Positions 10,991-24,600 of a stretch of DNA of 64,000 bases are shown here, piece after piece. Numbering within the stretch: position 1 is the first letter of the stretch; each line of letters starts with the position of its first letter. This DNA is from Gentiana macrophylla (lineage: Eukaryota > Streptophyta > Magnoliopsida > Gentianales > Gentianaceae). The position numbers and the translations under genes were made by a program. Below the pieces are notes generated by a model that made no database searches, was not told the origin of the DNA, and was given only the letters and a program-made list of their open reading frames with translations. The stretch is taken from positions 53,027,947 through 53,091,946 of the forward strand of contig CM047806.1 of the NCBI GenBank assembly GCA_026214975.1, given 5' to 3'.

Positions 10991-12527
10991 ACAAACCATG
11001 GTGTAAAATATATTAAAACACAATCAAATGTCTCCGGAAACATATACATTGAGGTATAAACGATGTATAATCACATAGAAAATGATAATCAAGTGGACTC
11101 TCATCAGTATACAAATTTTGTTTTATAAAAGAATATATACGTAAGCCTTACATCTCATTACCGGAGTATAAAACGAAAAGAATTAAAGAATGGCTCGGAA
11201 ACATTAAAAGATATACATTAAGATCGAACCAGTTCAAATCCAAACTAAAAATAACCAAACCACAAACAGAACATCGAAGTCTAATGATGTGTACAGCCAT
11301 ATTGAAATCTAAAGGAATCTTAAGGAAGTCTAAAGAACTCTCAACGTTATAACGTAATGATAAAAGATGACAACATCTCTATGCATCCTCCGGAGCTCAC
11401 ACATCCACGTTAGCATAACCATCATCATGCACCTGCCAATCTTCTCAGGCAGGGGACATATATAATAATCGGGGCAGTCAATAATATACTCAATAAAGGG
11501 TAGACGATTCAGAATTAAGACAACAAACATATATTTATCTACATTTAATACCACATATGTTAAGAAGAGCTCACTTCCCTTTACTAGTCCAACTAGTAAA
11601 AGCATGATCATTTAAGGATTTGTTACGTTATTATTCATCGACACTATGCTAGGTGATGGTATGCACCGAAACATATTTAGCACATTATATGACAAGGACT
11701 GTTCCGTGTGGATTGTTCCATACAGCGAAACTAAAATGTGCATCATTTTTTAAATTTTAGACTCTATAAATATCTTTGTTACTTGGTTATCTAACCACTT
11801 ATATTCTTTCGCATAAAAGGCTTTTCCTAGAGACATCTTGTCCTAGATCATCCTACGTTAACTTCTCAACACATAGGTAATAGGTAATGAAGACTACCAT
11901 GTCAAGGTCCTGCAAAAAGCCTAGACAATCAGTTTCCGGTACTCCTGCGTTTCTTCCCAAAGATGGTATCAATCACATTCCGGAGTAGTATGGATGGTAT
12001 CTCTGATAGTGGTGGCGTAAGTCTTACGTATATATTCTTTTAAACAAAACAAAAAAAAAAAAAAAACATGTATGCGTGACGGACGCTTTTTTTTAGATAA
12101 ATACTCCGTATGAAGCGCGACCTGTGAATTTGTTCCGCGATGCCATCGTAGCCTAAAACTATATTTTTATCCAAAAAATTTCCGGGGTCACCGGAGCCCT
12201 AAAACTAAAATTTTCAATGACAAAACTAAATTTTTTAGCAACAAAATTACATCATTTTAATAATAAGAAAAAAACACGGATCTCAATAGGGTCACGTGAC
12301 CCCATATTGATCAATGTAGATCCGATCTTGCTCTGTAACCAGAAAAGGGGCATCACATTTACTCATGATGTTTTTATTACTTCCAAGTATTCATAAGGCC
12401 AAGTGCAACCATTCCAACAACCAGAAAAATAATTTGGTGGAAGAGCTATACCTACAAACATCAATTTGCGATGCCAAATGTATTTGAAATTCTTTTTACA
12501 TTTTTTTTTAAAAAGAAAATTCATGCA
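10991..12527. other. Degenerate LTR-like and AT-rich sequence, no gene
   Basis: No coding sequence is recognised. Read on the minus strand, about 11530-11720 resembles the middle part of the LTRs at 18911-21638 (an ACTAGTxxGACTAGTAxAGG block followed by GAGTGAGCT and CATATGTGGTAT), so an old inverted LTR fragment is likely. A 21-base A tract ends near 12066. The 12170-12325 stretch has GGGTCACGTGACCC and may be an unrecognised small transposon. Confidence 0.35.
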
Positions 12528-12662
12528 CTAATTAGATTTATTTAACTTGTTATCCATCCATATGATGCAACGAAGGCTTTTCCCTTGGTGAAGTAGCTCA
12601 AATGCTCTGTTGATGTCTTCGAACTTGACTTCGTGTGTAATAAAATCGTCCAAGTTTAGTTC
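12528..12662 (-). CDS. ADH-like last exon
   Basis: 135 bp including a TAG stop at 12528-12530. The acceptor is TTCAG/GAACTA. It encodes LNLDDFITHEVKFEDINRA, then FELLHQGKSLRCIIWMDN, the expected C-terminus of plant ADH-like proteins, with a few extra residues. Confidence 0.9.
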   Translation of the reverse strand, partial: ELNLDDFITHEVKFEDINRAFELLHQGKSLRCIIWMDNKLNKSN

Positions 12663-15600
12663 CTGAACAAGTGATAATAATGTCAAAAACTATCGTTTAA
12701 TATCTAATAATAATCTTTGAATTTGCTTGCAGACCCTCACTAAGAATTTTTTTTGGATACGCCATAAATCCATGAGGTTTCTATTCATTTTAAATATACC
12801 CACAAACAGTGGCGGATCAAGAAATGTTTTTAAATTAAAGTAAATATTTTTACGGTGTCCGAAATATTTTTTTATAGGTAAAATGTAGAATTTTTATCCG
12901 TTCAGGAGGGTCCCTAGACCCCCTATGATACACGTAGATCCGCCAATGCCCACAAAGGTTGAGATAAATCTAACTTACATGATTCAAGTATTTTTGGGCT
13001 AAGGTTGAAATATCTAACTTAGGTTTGATTCCACCAAACATGCATCCCATGACGGTCTTTCCCTTGAGGAGATCATAGGGGTTGACACATATAGGGGAAC
13101 CATGCATCTCCACCCCCAGCACCACCGTCTTTCCGCCACCCTACATTTCAAACAATTCCACAAATAATAGTACGTAGTACTAACTGCTCTATACTCTTCG
13201 AAAGGGAAATTTGAAAGGAAAAAAAAAAAAAAAAAGTATGTATATATGCCTTCAAATGTAAAAAGTTAAAAAAAAAACTATGATCCAAAAAGTAAACATT
13301 TGAAAATTATGTTTCAAAAGCATCTCGTTGTGTATTTATTTATTAAAGAATAGCTATGGATTCTCAACCGAGTTTCCATAAAATTCTTTTGGAGCATAAT
13401 TTTCAAATATTTACATTTGAAGCATAATTTTTCAAAACTGTAATTTTTAATGTATATTTTTTAAGTTCCCTTTAAAAACGTATATGCCTTGGACTTTGTA
13501 TATAATAGGCCATCTATTTTGCAGACCTTTCGAGAACAATCAAAAGCATCTCTCACTAAAGACGCTATTCCAATGCATTCGAAGCAATAGTCGGCACCTC
13601 CATCAGTCATCTCGTTGATTACCTAATTACATTAGAAAATTCAGAAAACAAAAACCATAATATGAAAGGAAAAGTATATATATATATTATCAAATGACAA
13701 ACCTATATACCAAATTTGTTTAGGAAATGATAAAGAATAAAAACTAAAACCCAACCTGGCTTACAGCTTTTTCCCCACAAGCCGTCGGGTTGACAAAATC
13801 TGTAACTCCGAATTTTTTTCCTGCATATAATATTTTGATTTCATGAATTTAGTATATTTGTAGAGCAAGTTTTTATGCTCGGAAATATGAAGCTCAATAA
13901 ACAATAACATGGACAAAATATCTCAGGACACATGGCTAGCTGAAATAAGAATAAGTTGATCAGATAATTAACTCAGCCATGTGAATGAGTGAAGTGTTAG
14001 GCATGATGCTAGAAAAGCACTGTTGTTTTGTTTTTAATCAAATAAAATGACATTTAATATTAATTATTTTATTGGTATATTTTGTATATATTTAATTGTA
14101 CATCACAGAAAATCCAAAAGGATTCATAATGTGACTATAATACTCGGTACATAAGAGTTATATACAAGAGAATTGAGTTTATAGTGATACTCTTTCAACG
14201 TTAAGGCCATGGTGAAACTAATTGGAGTTAGGGATCTTTCAATTAAAACACCATCCGTGCCCCAAAATAATTAATGTGTGACCACCTCATCCGGGCTGTT
14301 GATGTTGGACATCTTAGTGACAGCACTTATATATGAAGAGCATTTGAGGATTGTACTCCAAACATTTAGGGATATGAAGCTCCTTGCAAAGTTTTCTAGC
14401 TGTGAATTTTGGTTGGATCAACTGATCTTTTGGGGCATGTCATTTCCTGGGAAGGAATATAAGTTGACCCCACGAAAGTTGAAGATGTGCTTAAATGGCC
14501 TAGACTTACAATCGTGACGGAAATAAGATGTTTTTGGGTTTAGCCGGATATTATATAAAGTTTGTGCAAGATTTCTCAACGATAGCTACTCCACTTATTA
14601 GACCCACACAAATGTGATTGTTATGTTTGAATGGACAAAGAAACGTGAGGAAGCATTCCAAACCATAAAGGAAAAGTTGACAACCACGCATGTTTTGGCA
14701 TTGTCAAGATCTTGGATAATAATGATGTTTATACGGATGCCTCGGGACAAGGTATTGGTTGTAATGCTTGATGCAAGATGGAAAATTAATAGAACATGCA
14801 TCTAGACGGCTTAAGATGCATGAAAAGAATTATCCCACACACGACTTGGAGTTGCCACCGTGGTTTTTGTTTTGCAAACTTGCGGGCATTATCTCAGATG
14901 GAGTTAGATCAAGAATTTTCACGGATCATAAAGGTCTTAAGTTCTTCTTTTCCTAAGAAAATCTGAATATGAGACAAAGTGTAAAAGATTATGATCTTAT
15001 ATGATAACACCCGGGTTAGGCAAATGTAGTGGCTGACGCACTTAGCCAGAGATCAGTTAATGCAATCACTCACTTGTTCAACAAGATGTTGATCAGTTAG
15101 ATGGTTTGAATATTCAAGTGTTTGAGCAAAAAAGTGATCCACGGAATTTAGCTCCGTTGTTGGTAAGATCCGAGTTGGTAGCTGATATTTGAGAGAAGCA
15201 AGATGAAGATCTTGTGTTGGTAGATTTGAAGTGTGTAGCAAGAGAGAAGCCTACAGTTGGTTATGAGATTGACAAGAATGCAACTATATGGTACCGAGAC
15301 AGAATTAGTGCGCCGAAAGTTGATGGTTTAAGGCAGAAAGTTAAGGATAAGGCACATAGAATTGCTTTTGTTGTACATCCCGGTTATACTAAGATGTACC
15401 GAGATTTCAAGGAAAGGTATTGATGTCCATCCATGAAACTTGAGATAGCTGAGTTTGTGGCCCAATATGATACATGTCAAAAAGATAAAGTCGGTCATCG
15501 AAGGCTAGGTGGTATGCTTAAGCCTTTGAAAATCCTGGAATGGACCATAGACTTCATCAATAGTTTACCATATATCTTGAGTGGTCATGATTTGATTTTG

Positions 15601-18600
15601 GTGATCGCTCATGACTTGCAAAATTTACTTATTTCTTTCCGGCCAAGGTTGACATGCCATTGAAGAAGTTGACTACACTTTATTTGGACAATACAGAGAG
15701 AGATCATGGTGTGCATGTATCTATCATATCCGAGAGAGATAGTAGATTCATATGTCATTTTTGGAGGGGTTTACAGAAAGCTTTGGGAAGCATGTTAGAG
15801 ATATGTACCGTTTTTCACCCGCTAACGGATGGAAAATCCTAGAGGAACATACAAATCCTTAAAGATATGTTAAGAACTTGTGTGTTAGAAGTAGGCCGTT
15901 TATGGGATCATTACTTACCTATAGCTGAGTTTGCGTACAATAATAGTTATCATGAATGTTTGGATTTGCCGATGTTTGAAGCGTTGTATGGTAAAAGATG
16001 CAGAACTCGTTGTTTTGGGATGAAGTAAAATAGAAACATGTGACAGGGCCAAAAATGATTGAACAAGCTAAGGAAAAAGTTGATTTGATCGAGAAGATCT
16101 TGAATGCCGCTGAAGATAGTCAAAAGAGTCAGGCTGATGTGAAAAGAGTTTACCTTCGAGCCTCACCAATGAGAGGAGATAAATGGTTTGGACAAATGGA
16201 AAAGCTAAGTCCGCGATTTGTTGGACCTTTTGAAATAATTGAGAAATTCAGACCATTAGCTAATCGACTGTGATTGCCGGATTCAGTTTCAAGGGTGCAT
16301 AATGTGTTTCATGTATCCATGTTGAAGATGTGCTTAACGAAGACAGATGTTGAAGCTGAGGTTGATCCGGAAGTGTTACAAGACAACCTATCGTATGAAG
16401 AAAAGCCGGTTAAGATCCCTGATAGAAAATAGAAGATGATCAAAAGACTCATGATATATACATTTGGTTATAGTCCAATGGATAAATCATACACCAAGCG
16501 AGGCTACAAGGGATATTGAAGAGGATATGGTCCTTGAGTTCCCAGATTTTCTTGATCTACTAGGTACGGTTAAGTTTTGAGGACGAAACTCCTCTTAAAG
16601 GGGGAGGAATGTACTATTTTGAATTTTCAAAAAGGGAAAAAATGTCACTTTAAGAAAATTCATAATATAATGTTTATTAATTAATGAATTTTCAAGAAAA
16701 AAACTGCAAGGAAGTATTATTAGAAAACTAAATAAAACTCCCCACTAATTAGGAAGTTGTTAGAAAGGCTAAAAGTTCGAACTTTGAACCATTGAGAATG
16801 AAAGTTTGGAAAAAAATAATCTTCCAAGTATCTCATCAATAGTTTGATTAATTGTAAATTCAAGTACGAAAACGGAACCCTCGTGAGACAAGAATCGTTT
16901 TTGGTATCAAGGGTTTGGTGAGTCAGAAAAGTATCAATTTTGCCCTAAATCTAGAATCTAGTTGTTTTGATCTTGTACTAATGTTTCAAGTTGATCAATT
17001 CGTAGTTCTGAATGTTTAGAAACCTTTGTTTATAGTTAATTCAGGTATAGATTGTGGTTGCATTGGTTTTCTTGAAGGTTTCATGGTTAGGGCAGAGTTT
17101 GCCTGCTTTTGCTTCAAGTTGGATTGCTTTTGCCTGGAAATCAAGCAAGAAGGTCTTCCTATTGAACTACTATTGTATTATGATGTTTGGCACATAGTAT
17201 TGTTCAGTTTTGTGCATAATTTGTGTTGAATTCAAAGTTTATACTTTGGTGTTGGCTTGGTACAAGTGTTGCAGAAAATTTGCAGGTTTTAGGGCTGTTC
17301 CGACCATTTGACGCCTTCCAAAATGGTTTTAGTGCACGCCAAACATGAAAAGAGACCGGACAGAGTGCATTTAGGAGTTTTGGCGCATGCCAAAGGGTTT
17401 TAATACGTGCCAAAGGTGTTCAGGTTACAACCATAATGTCCTATAAGTTTTCACGCACACCAAAAGGGCTTGACGCGTGCCAACACGGAACAGAGACATT
17501 TCCAGACTCCTAGTATGGTTTTAACACGCGCTAAAAAGGCTTTTGGCGTGGGCTAAAACCTATTTGTATAGTTTTAATTACTTAAGGCTAAGCTTAGGGT
17601 TGGGCCTTTTTTATGTGATCTAAAAATCAATAAATAACTTGACAAAGCCTTGAATAAGCTTCACATGCGTTTAGTTTTGGCACTGGATGGATTCTTTGAT
17701 GAGATGAAGTATAGGACCTTCAAAAGTTTAAAATTAGCCTTGTTCTTTTGATGAGTTAGGACTCATCATTGGTCGTATGTGTGCTAGGTTTTGCCTTTAT
17801 TATCATGGTCAATGATGAGGAGTAGAGTTGTTAAGTGAGCATTTACTTGATATAACTTAGGTGGCTAGTTAATGATTAATAACATACATATTTGATTAGT
17901 TAAAATACTAAATATCATGTACTTCTTGGTAAGGCACAGTACAACATCGCAACGTGATGATGTTCAGGAAAATTCAAACTCGGCCGATCACCTTGATGAA
18001 CAGAAAAAATGGATGGACTCAGCCGATCATCATACGATAACAGGATTAGCCCGGACGGCTAGAGTGATTCTCTAGTGGGTTGCACCTCAAGTGGGTTCTT
18101 GATGCCCTTTGACTAAGCGTGGTGCCCTTGAATTCTTGATGTAACAAAGGTAAGCTAAGCTAGAAACCAATATGAACCTCAGAACTTGTTGTGGGACACT
18201 AGGTGATACTTAGTAGTAATGTCTATATAATAAAGATCATTCTTTAATAGTAATGTCCTTACTTTTCTTGCACTATAAAACATAATGTTCAATGCCTTCT
18301 ACCTATTAAAAAGTACTCAATGTACTTACCCCCTATGCATGTTTTGTATGTTTCCCTTCCGGAGAAGATATACATGATTATGCAGATTTTGAGGATGTTG
18401 AGTGAGCTCATTATATGCCTAGAGATCTATTACTAATATTTTCTTCATTATGTTGCTGCTTTTGAGGCTTTATAATTTCTATTATGTTAAGACTTGTTGT
18501 ACATTTATTTCGGATTGTAGACTATGGTTGTAAGATAAGTACCCTTGGTTTGTAAGACAAGTTTTCTTTGGATTTCTTATGTTGTAAGATATCTATCTAA

Positions 18601-21600
18601 CTTTTAGTTTGAGAACATTGGTACTAGTTTTAGATTTTGGCATGTTATACCCGAGTCTTTTTAGTTTCCACATTGCTTTAATTTTGATACAATGACGTAA
18701 GGCTTATGTATAATTTGGATGAATTAAATGTTCTATGTGCCGGACGTTATTTTTCGGATAAGGATTTGGTATCCGAAAATGGAGCGTCACAGGTTTTTAC
18801 ACTGTAATCATTCTCAATTTAACCGAACTATTCAGCAATCAATGTCAATATCTAAATTTTATTTGAATTCATCGATTGGTATTAAACGTATGTTCTAACA
18901 TGACTTAAAATGTGAAACCCTGGATTTTCATTAAGGGTATAAAAGTATTTTTATGATTTTGTTTGTCCCAATATTTTTAATAGGATAAGTTTCAATTAAA
19001 TAAATGGATTTAAGATAAATGATAAAGGGTATTTACATGATCTTAAAGGTGTAACATTTAGTAAGGGTAAAATGGGAATGTACCTACCTTATTTAAAACC
19101 TAAATACTCCCGACCATTATTTTCATTTCCAACCCCAAGAGCAAATTGGAAAAGGATGAAGAAAGAAGAAAGATGAAAAGGAGAAAAAAATGAAAGAGAA
19201 AATCTTTTACTTTCCGATCAATCCGGCTGTCGAAATTTCAAATGAATCACACCAAAATGCTTCCCGTGAAGAGAGCTTCGATTTCATAAAAGTTTTACTT
19301 CGATCGGGTAAGAAATTTCGGAACCCATTTTCTGGATCTAGAAGTATTCTTGAGTTTTCTTGATAACTAATGCTTTAAAGGTTGTAGTAAACGTAGAACT
19401 ACGTTTTTGTTGTAGATTCGAAGAGGGTCGCTTAGATCTTGAATATTTTGGAGTTTTTATTTTGGATCTAGGCTTTTCTTCAAGAATCAAGTTTGTGTTC
19501 CTTGAGCTTTTGAAGATTTGTTGTGAATCTCATCCTTTTCTTCAAGAAATAGAGGTAAAGGGGTGTTCAACCAAATCTATTCATGCTATTTTAATTGTTA
19601 AATTTAGATTAATGTTAATAGCATGTTAAAGTATGTTTTTGTATCATTTTGGTATGAATTTAGAGTAGATTTAGTGTTTCAATGTTGAGGAATCACCTTG
19701 GATTCATTCATGAGGAAGATCTAGATATTTTGGGTGAAAATATGAAGCAAGCGCACGCCCAGGATGACAAAACGCACGCCTTATGTTAACAGAAACATTG
19801 GCGCACGCCCGGTAGACCTAGACGCATGCCAGGGTTAGTTGAATTCAAAAAAACTGTCCTATCAGCGAAATCAGGTGCACGCCCGGTGCTAGGTAGGAGC
19901 ATGTCCGGCTGCTATTCGGGTCTTTTAGTGTTTTATGCCTTTTTGAACATGCATTTAGTGTAGAGCATTATATTATATGTTGTAAAGTGAAATGTACCAT
20001 GTCTCACAGGACCATTGGATCACATTTCATTTAGCCTTGCGTGATGTTGACTTGGTGATCAATGACTTCCTTGTTATGTGGGAAAGTTAAGGGGTTTGGT
20101 TTCTAGTGGATTCATTTCAATATCTTGTGGAGACCCTCTCAAGTGGAGAAACTCGGGATCATCGGAAGCCTTATTCCTTAGCCTTGTGGATGTTGGATTG
20201 ATACCAATACTTCAATGCAATGTACTAGTAGTGTAATTTAGAGTTTGCTAGGGTCTAAAAGTCATTAAGGAGACTTTTATGTGAAATTGACAAGTGGTTA
20301 GTTAACAACAAAAATACATATTTGACGAGTGTAAAAGCTAAAACATGTTGGTCCTTGGTGATGCATGTTTTCTCTTCGCAACATAGGTAGTTTCCACGCG
20401 GACAAGTCCGTGCTATATGAGGTGTTGAATGTGTCATGATGTAGTCTTGACCATGCAAAGTGTCCTTGGATAAATGTGTAATAAATGTCTTTGTTTTTAT
20501 TTCTACTAGTGAGACTAGTAGAGAGGAGTGAGCTACTTTACCATATGTGATATTATTATTGTTGAATATTATGTTATAACATGTGCGATTCGCATCTTCT
20601 ACACTTTACTATGTTTTTGTACTTACTCCATTATTATTTTTCCTCCCGAGAACGTTGCTTTGTTGTTGGTTGAGTTTGTGATCGCAAGAGAGTGACTCCT
20701 GAAGTTGCAGTTGTTCAAGCTTATCTTTCTTTGTAACTATGGTATCAATGGTATGTAATATTCTATATCCTTTTGTAATTGATTGAGATAGTTGTACCAT
20801 CAAGTTGTAAATCAATAATTATAATTGTTGAACTGATACTCGATTATTGTGTAATAGTTTTGGGATGTTGTTTTAGTTGCAACATGTGTTGCTTTTCGAT
20901 CATTTATAGAATCTTTTAGATTCCCGAGTCTATCCATTTTCCCGCTTTGTTCTCTCGATGATGATGATGTCGATCTTACGTATATAATCGATTAAGTTTA
21001 GTTATATACGTGACTAGTGTTGTTAAACGAACATAGCCTTTCGTGAACAAGCTCATGTTCGGCTCGTTAGTGTTCATGATCATTTGTTTGTTTAGCTTAA
21101 TGAGCCGAGATCGAACATGATTGTAGGTTCTCTTGCATAACAAACGAACACGAGCTTGGTTTCACGAACGTTCGATTATGTTCGCGAACGTGCTTATATA
21201 AATACATCAATTCACAGTAACCCTAACTCAAAACAGGATAAGTCATTCATTCATGTAATAGAGATTATACATTGATTTTATTTAACGTTCAGATATTTTT
21301 ATAATAATTTTTGTTGTGTGATGTATGTAATATTAATCTATAACATGTTATTTTTGCATTTGTACTTTATGTTTATAACTTAACGAACCGAACTCGAGCC
21401 AAACTCGAGCTAAACTCAAGTCGGAAGACAACAATATGTTTTACTTAGCCGAGCTCGAACACAAGCTCGAACATTTCATCTTTTAAACGAGCCAAACTCA
21501 ATCATAATTTTTGTTCGTTTAACAAACGAACGAGCTCGAACGAGTATTGGTGGTTCGAACTCGATCTCGCTTTACCTCGCAAGATCGTTGGAGCTTGTTC

Positions 21601-24600
21601 ATTTGTTACCGCTAGATATCCGATTTAGAGGCATCACAATTGGTATCAGAGAATAAAGTAATACCACTGCATAGGTTTTAGATGTCTTAAGATGTGAATT
21701 GACAACTTTAGATTCGTAAGTTATGAGTTTTGAAATTAGACTTCTTAAGTATTGATCTCCTAAGTTAAATCTTTTAAGTGTTAAAGCTTGTAACATTTGT
21801 GACACTTGGGCTAAGTGTGAATCCCTTTAAGTGAATCTTTGAGGTAGAAGTTTTAGGATTACGTCTTTGGGTGTTGAACCTTTAAGTTGGGTTTCGTTAA
21901 GCTCCTTAATGGAACCTCTCGATTTTCTTCAAACCTCACAGATCATTCCTTTCCTTGTTGCTTCTTTTTGTTTGATTCATCGTTTCATAAAAATTTCGTC
22001 TTGTTAATGCTAATAATGGTTCCATATTCAAACTATTCATTTTGCTAACGTTCTCCGTAATGGTTCGCACTTGAACCCTTATTTCATTCATGGTGAAATC
22101 CATCAATTCATAATGTTCATTGATATATGCTTCTTTGGCTCTAGCATATAGCTTCCTCATCATTTTTGTAACCTTGATCTAAACAATACGATTACATGGT
22201 TTTGTTCACATGTTTGTATTCAGTGTACAATCATTTTCCCTACACTATAAGAATTGAATATTTGACTCCATAAGAAAGGTCTTATTTTTTACAAGATCTC
22301 TTTTTACATCTACTTAACTTTGCAAAAAGTGGTACACTAATGAATTTCAAAACAACTCTGAACTTTATGTTCAAACAAAAAGTGTTGTAGATCATTTTTC
22401 CTTGATCCATTTTGAATTGTCGAACATATTCAGAGGACTTGTTCTTTTAATATGTTGTAACCAACACTTTGATCTACATCCTCCATTTTGGACCCAAGTG
22501 CAAATTCTTTCTTTCATGATTACAACATGTAATCTAAGTCGGTGTTTGCTAACTTGCAAACTATTCTAATAAACGTTTATTTTAATCAAAAATAGTTATT
22601 TTTGACTGACCTCTTCACATTCAAAAATCATCTGACTCTTGGATATCACTTAGAAAACTCCAAGACCTATAACTCTCATCTTTCTTCTTTCTCAAAATCA
22701 TTTTTGTTTGAGTTACACTAGTCACAATTTCAGGATTATCGCAAAGTATAATTTCAACTTCTCATGCGCAAAGATCTGGTATGGTAAACTCCATCTTTTG
22801 ACTCTAGGATTTGGGTATAGGGTTTGATGAGATGATAAGAAAATTTCTAGGAGATGTCTCTCTAATTTTGAATTCTTCCAAGGTTGAGTAATCAGGTTGA
22901 AAGATTGTGAGGGTCGACGTTTTGAAGCACAAGCAGTTACCTTCCAACACACCACATTCGTTCTTACTTCCTTTTGTTCTTGCCAAACAAGTTTTCTTCT
23001 GAACAACATGTACCCTGGTTGATGCCTTAATTAAAGTATTTGAAACTCAATGGATTTTGTGTCCCTTGCCCTATTTTGTATTAGGGATATACCACATTGT
23101 TTTCTTTAAAAGAGGTTCTCATAGTTTTACCATTTTGAATTAGGAAAACAAGCTTCCTTGTAGTTTTGTAACTGTTGCATTAAATTTTCTACTTCTTACT
23201 TAAATCAAGTCTGACAAAACCTTTTTGTTTACGTATATTCATCCTTAACTACACTCTTTAATAGATGTTTTGATACGGTTAACCTTTCTTTCTCAATAGT
23301 GCATTTTTCCTTGCTTGGTATGCATCATCGAGTTCGGTCGATCTCTAACCACTTTTTTAACATCTTTCTGTATATCCACGGTCTATCCGGTATGAACATG
23401 TAAATTCTAATTTCAGGAGAAGATAGTTGTTTATCGAGTTTCTTTCTAAGGTCTCCAGCTAATTTCAGTTTCTATCAAGTTAGCACTTTCAATTTTTTGC
23501 AAATTCGTCCTTTTTAATCAAAGTACCCTAGCAATTTCTCTTAAACCCCGTACGTTAAGAGTCTGGGATGAATTTCTAAATCGGATCTCATCATACTTTT
23601 CTCAAGTTTTCCTCTCTATTATACATATATACTCACTAGCCTTCTTTGATGCAAATATTTTCCTAATTGCTTGAATATTTATTTGTATCCGTACAATGAT
23701 TTTTAGTAGACTCTTTTATTAAATACAACGATTTAAACTCTATATACTCTTGTAAATGTAAACCATTTATTATTTCTTGACACAACCATTTATTATTTCC
23801 GATTTCAACCTGAAGAGCCTTTTTCATTATAAAGAACCTTTACCCTTCTCTTTCTAGTTCCTCAAGTTGTTCTACCTACTTAGGTGCTCAACTTTGCATT
23901 TCCAACCCAGTGTTATTAAACAATCACCCTCCAGTATTTTGGTGAATTGAGACTTTTTGACAATCTAATCAACAAGAACTAAAGTTTCAAACTGATAATT
24001 TTCAAGTCTAAACATTTCCTTCTCCTTGTTTTGAATGTCTCCATGTTCGGTGTTTGACATGTTCTGTTTTGGATTTAAACTCTATATACTCTTGTAAATG
24101 TACTTTACCATTTTCCTTCAAGCAAACAAGAGTTCTTCGAAAACCACATTTTTTTTACAGGATGTCACTTCTTTAAAAGAATCTCTTCTTCAAGGTGTTC
24201 TCTAAAATTTGATACTCATCCTTTGCATTTTGATTCAAAGCTCCATCTTTCAGTTTAGGACAGACTATAGAACCTTTTTCTTCTCGAGTGCTCATTGCAC
24301 AAGTCTCTGTTGATGTGCCAATCAACCACCTAATTTCTCTTCAGAGTAAGGAAACCTACCCAATCTGCGAAATTTTTGTTTGGCTTCAACTCAGACAACT
24401 TATTTGTTGTAAAGGTTTTATACTCTCCTTTTAAATTACCAAGTTGTTTTTATTACAATTGTTTAACTACTCAAATCATGTAGTTAAAGAAAATCTTGTT
24501 GTTAATCTTGTCGAAATCGGTCTGTCTAACCCATTAAAAGGTCATTTCGGTGTTACCCTTAATCAACATCAAGTGTCATTTCTTTCTTTTCTTTAAGGCC

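Larger units (their letters stand above)
14240..18791 (+). mobile_element. Tekay-like chromovirus, 5'-truncated
   Basis: Plus-strand pol from mid-RT through RNase H, integrase and chromodomain, then a polypurine tract and a complete 3' LTR. The 5' LTR, gag, protease and first half of RT are missing. The left break is near 14240, where RT homology starts abruptly. The chromodomain and LTR length of about 2.2 kb indicate the Tekay/Del group. Confidence 0.85.

Noticed and set aside
22722..23009. 95-codon frame in LARD interior as a hidden gene
   Set aside because: No conserved domain, not accompanied by other frames, and the two overlapping frames here are equally open.
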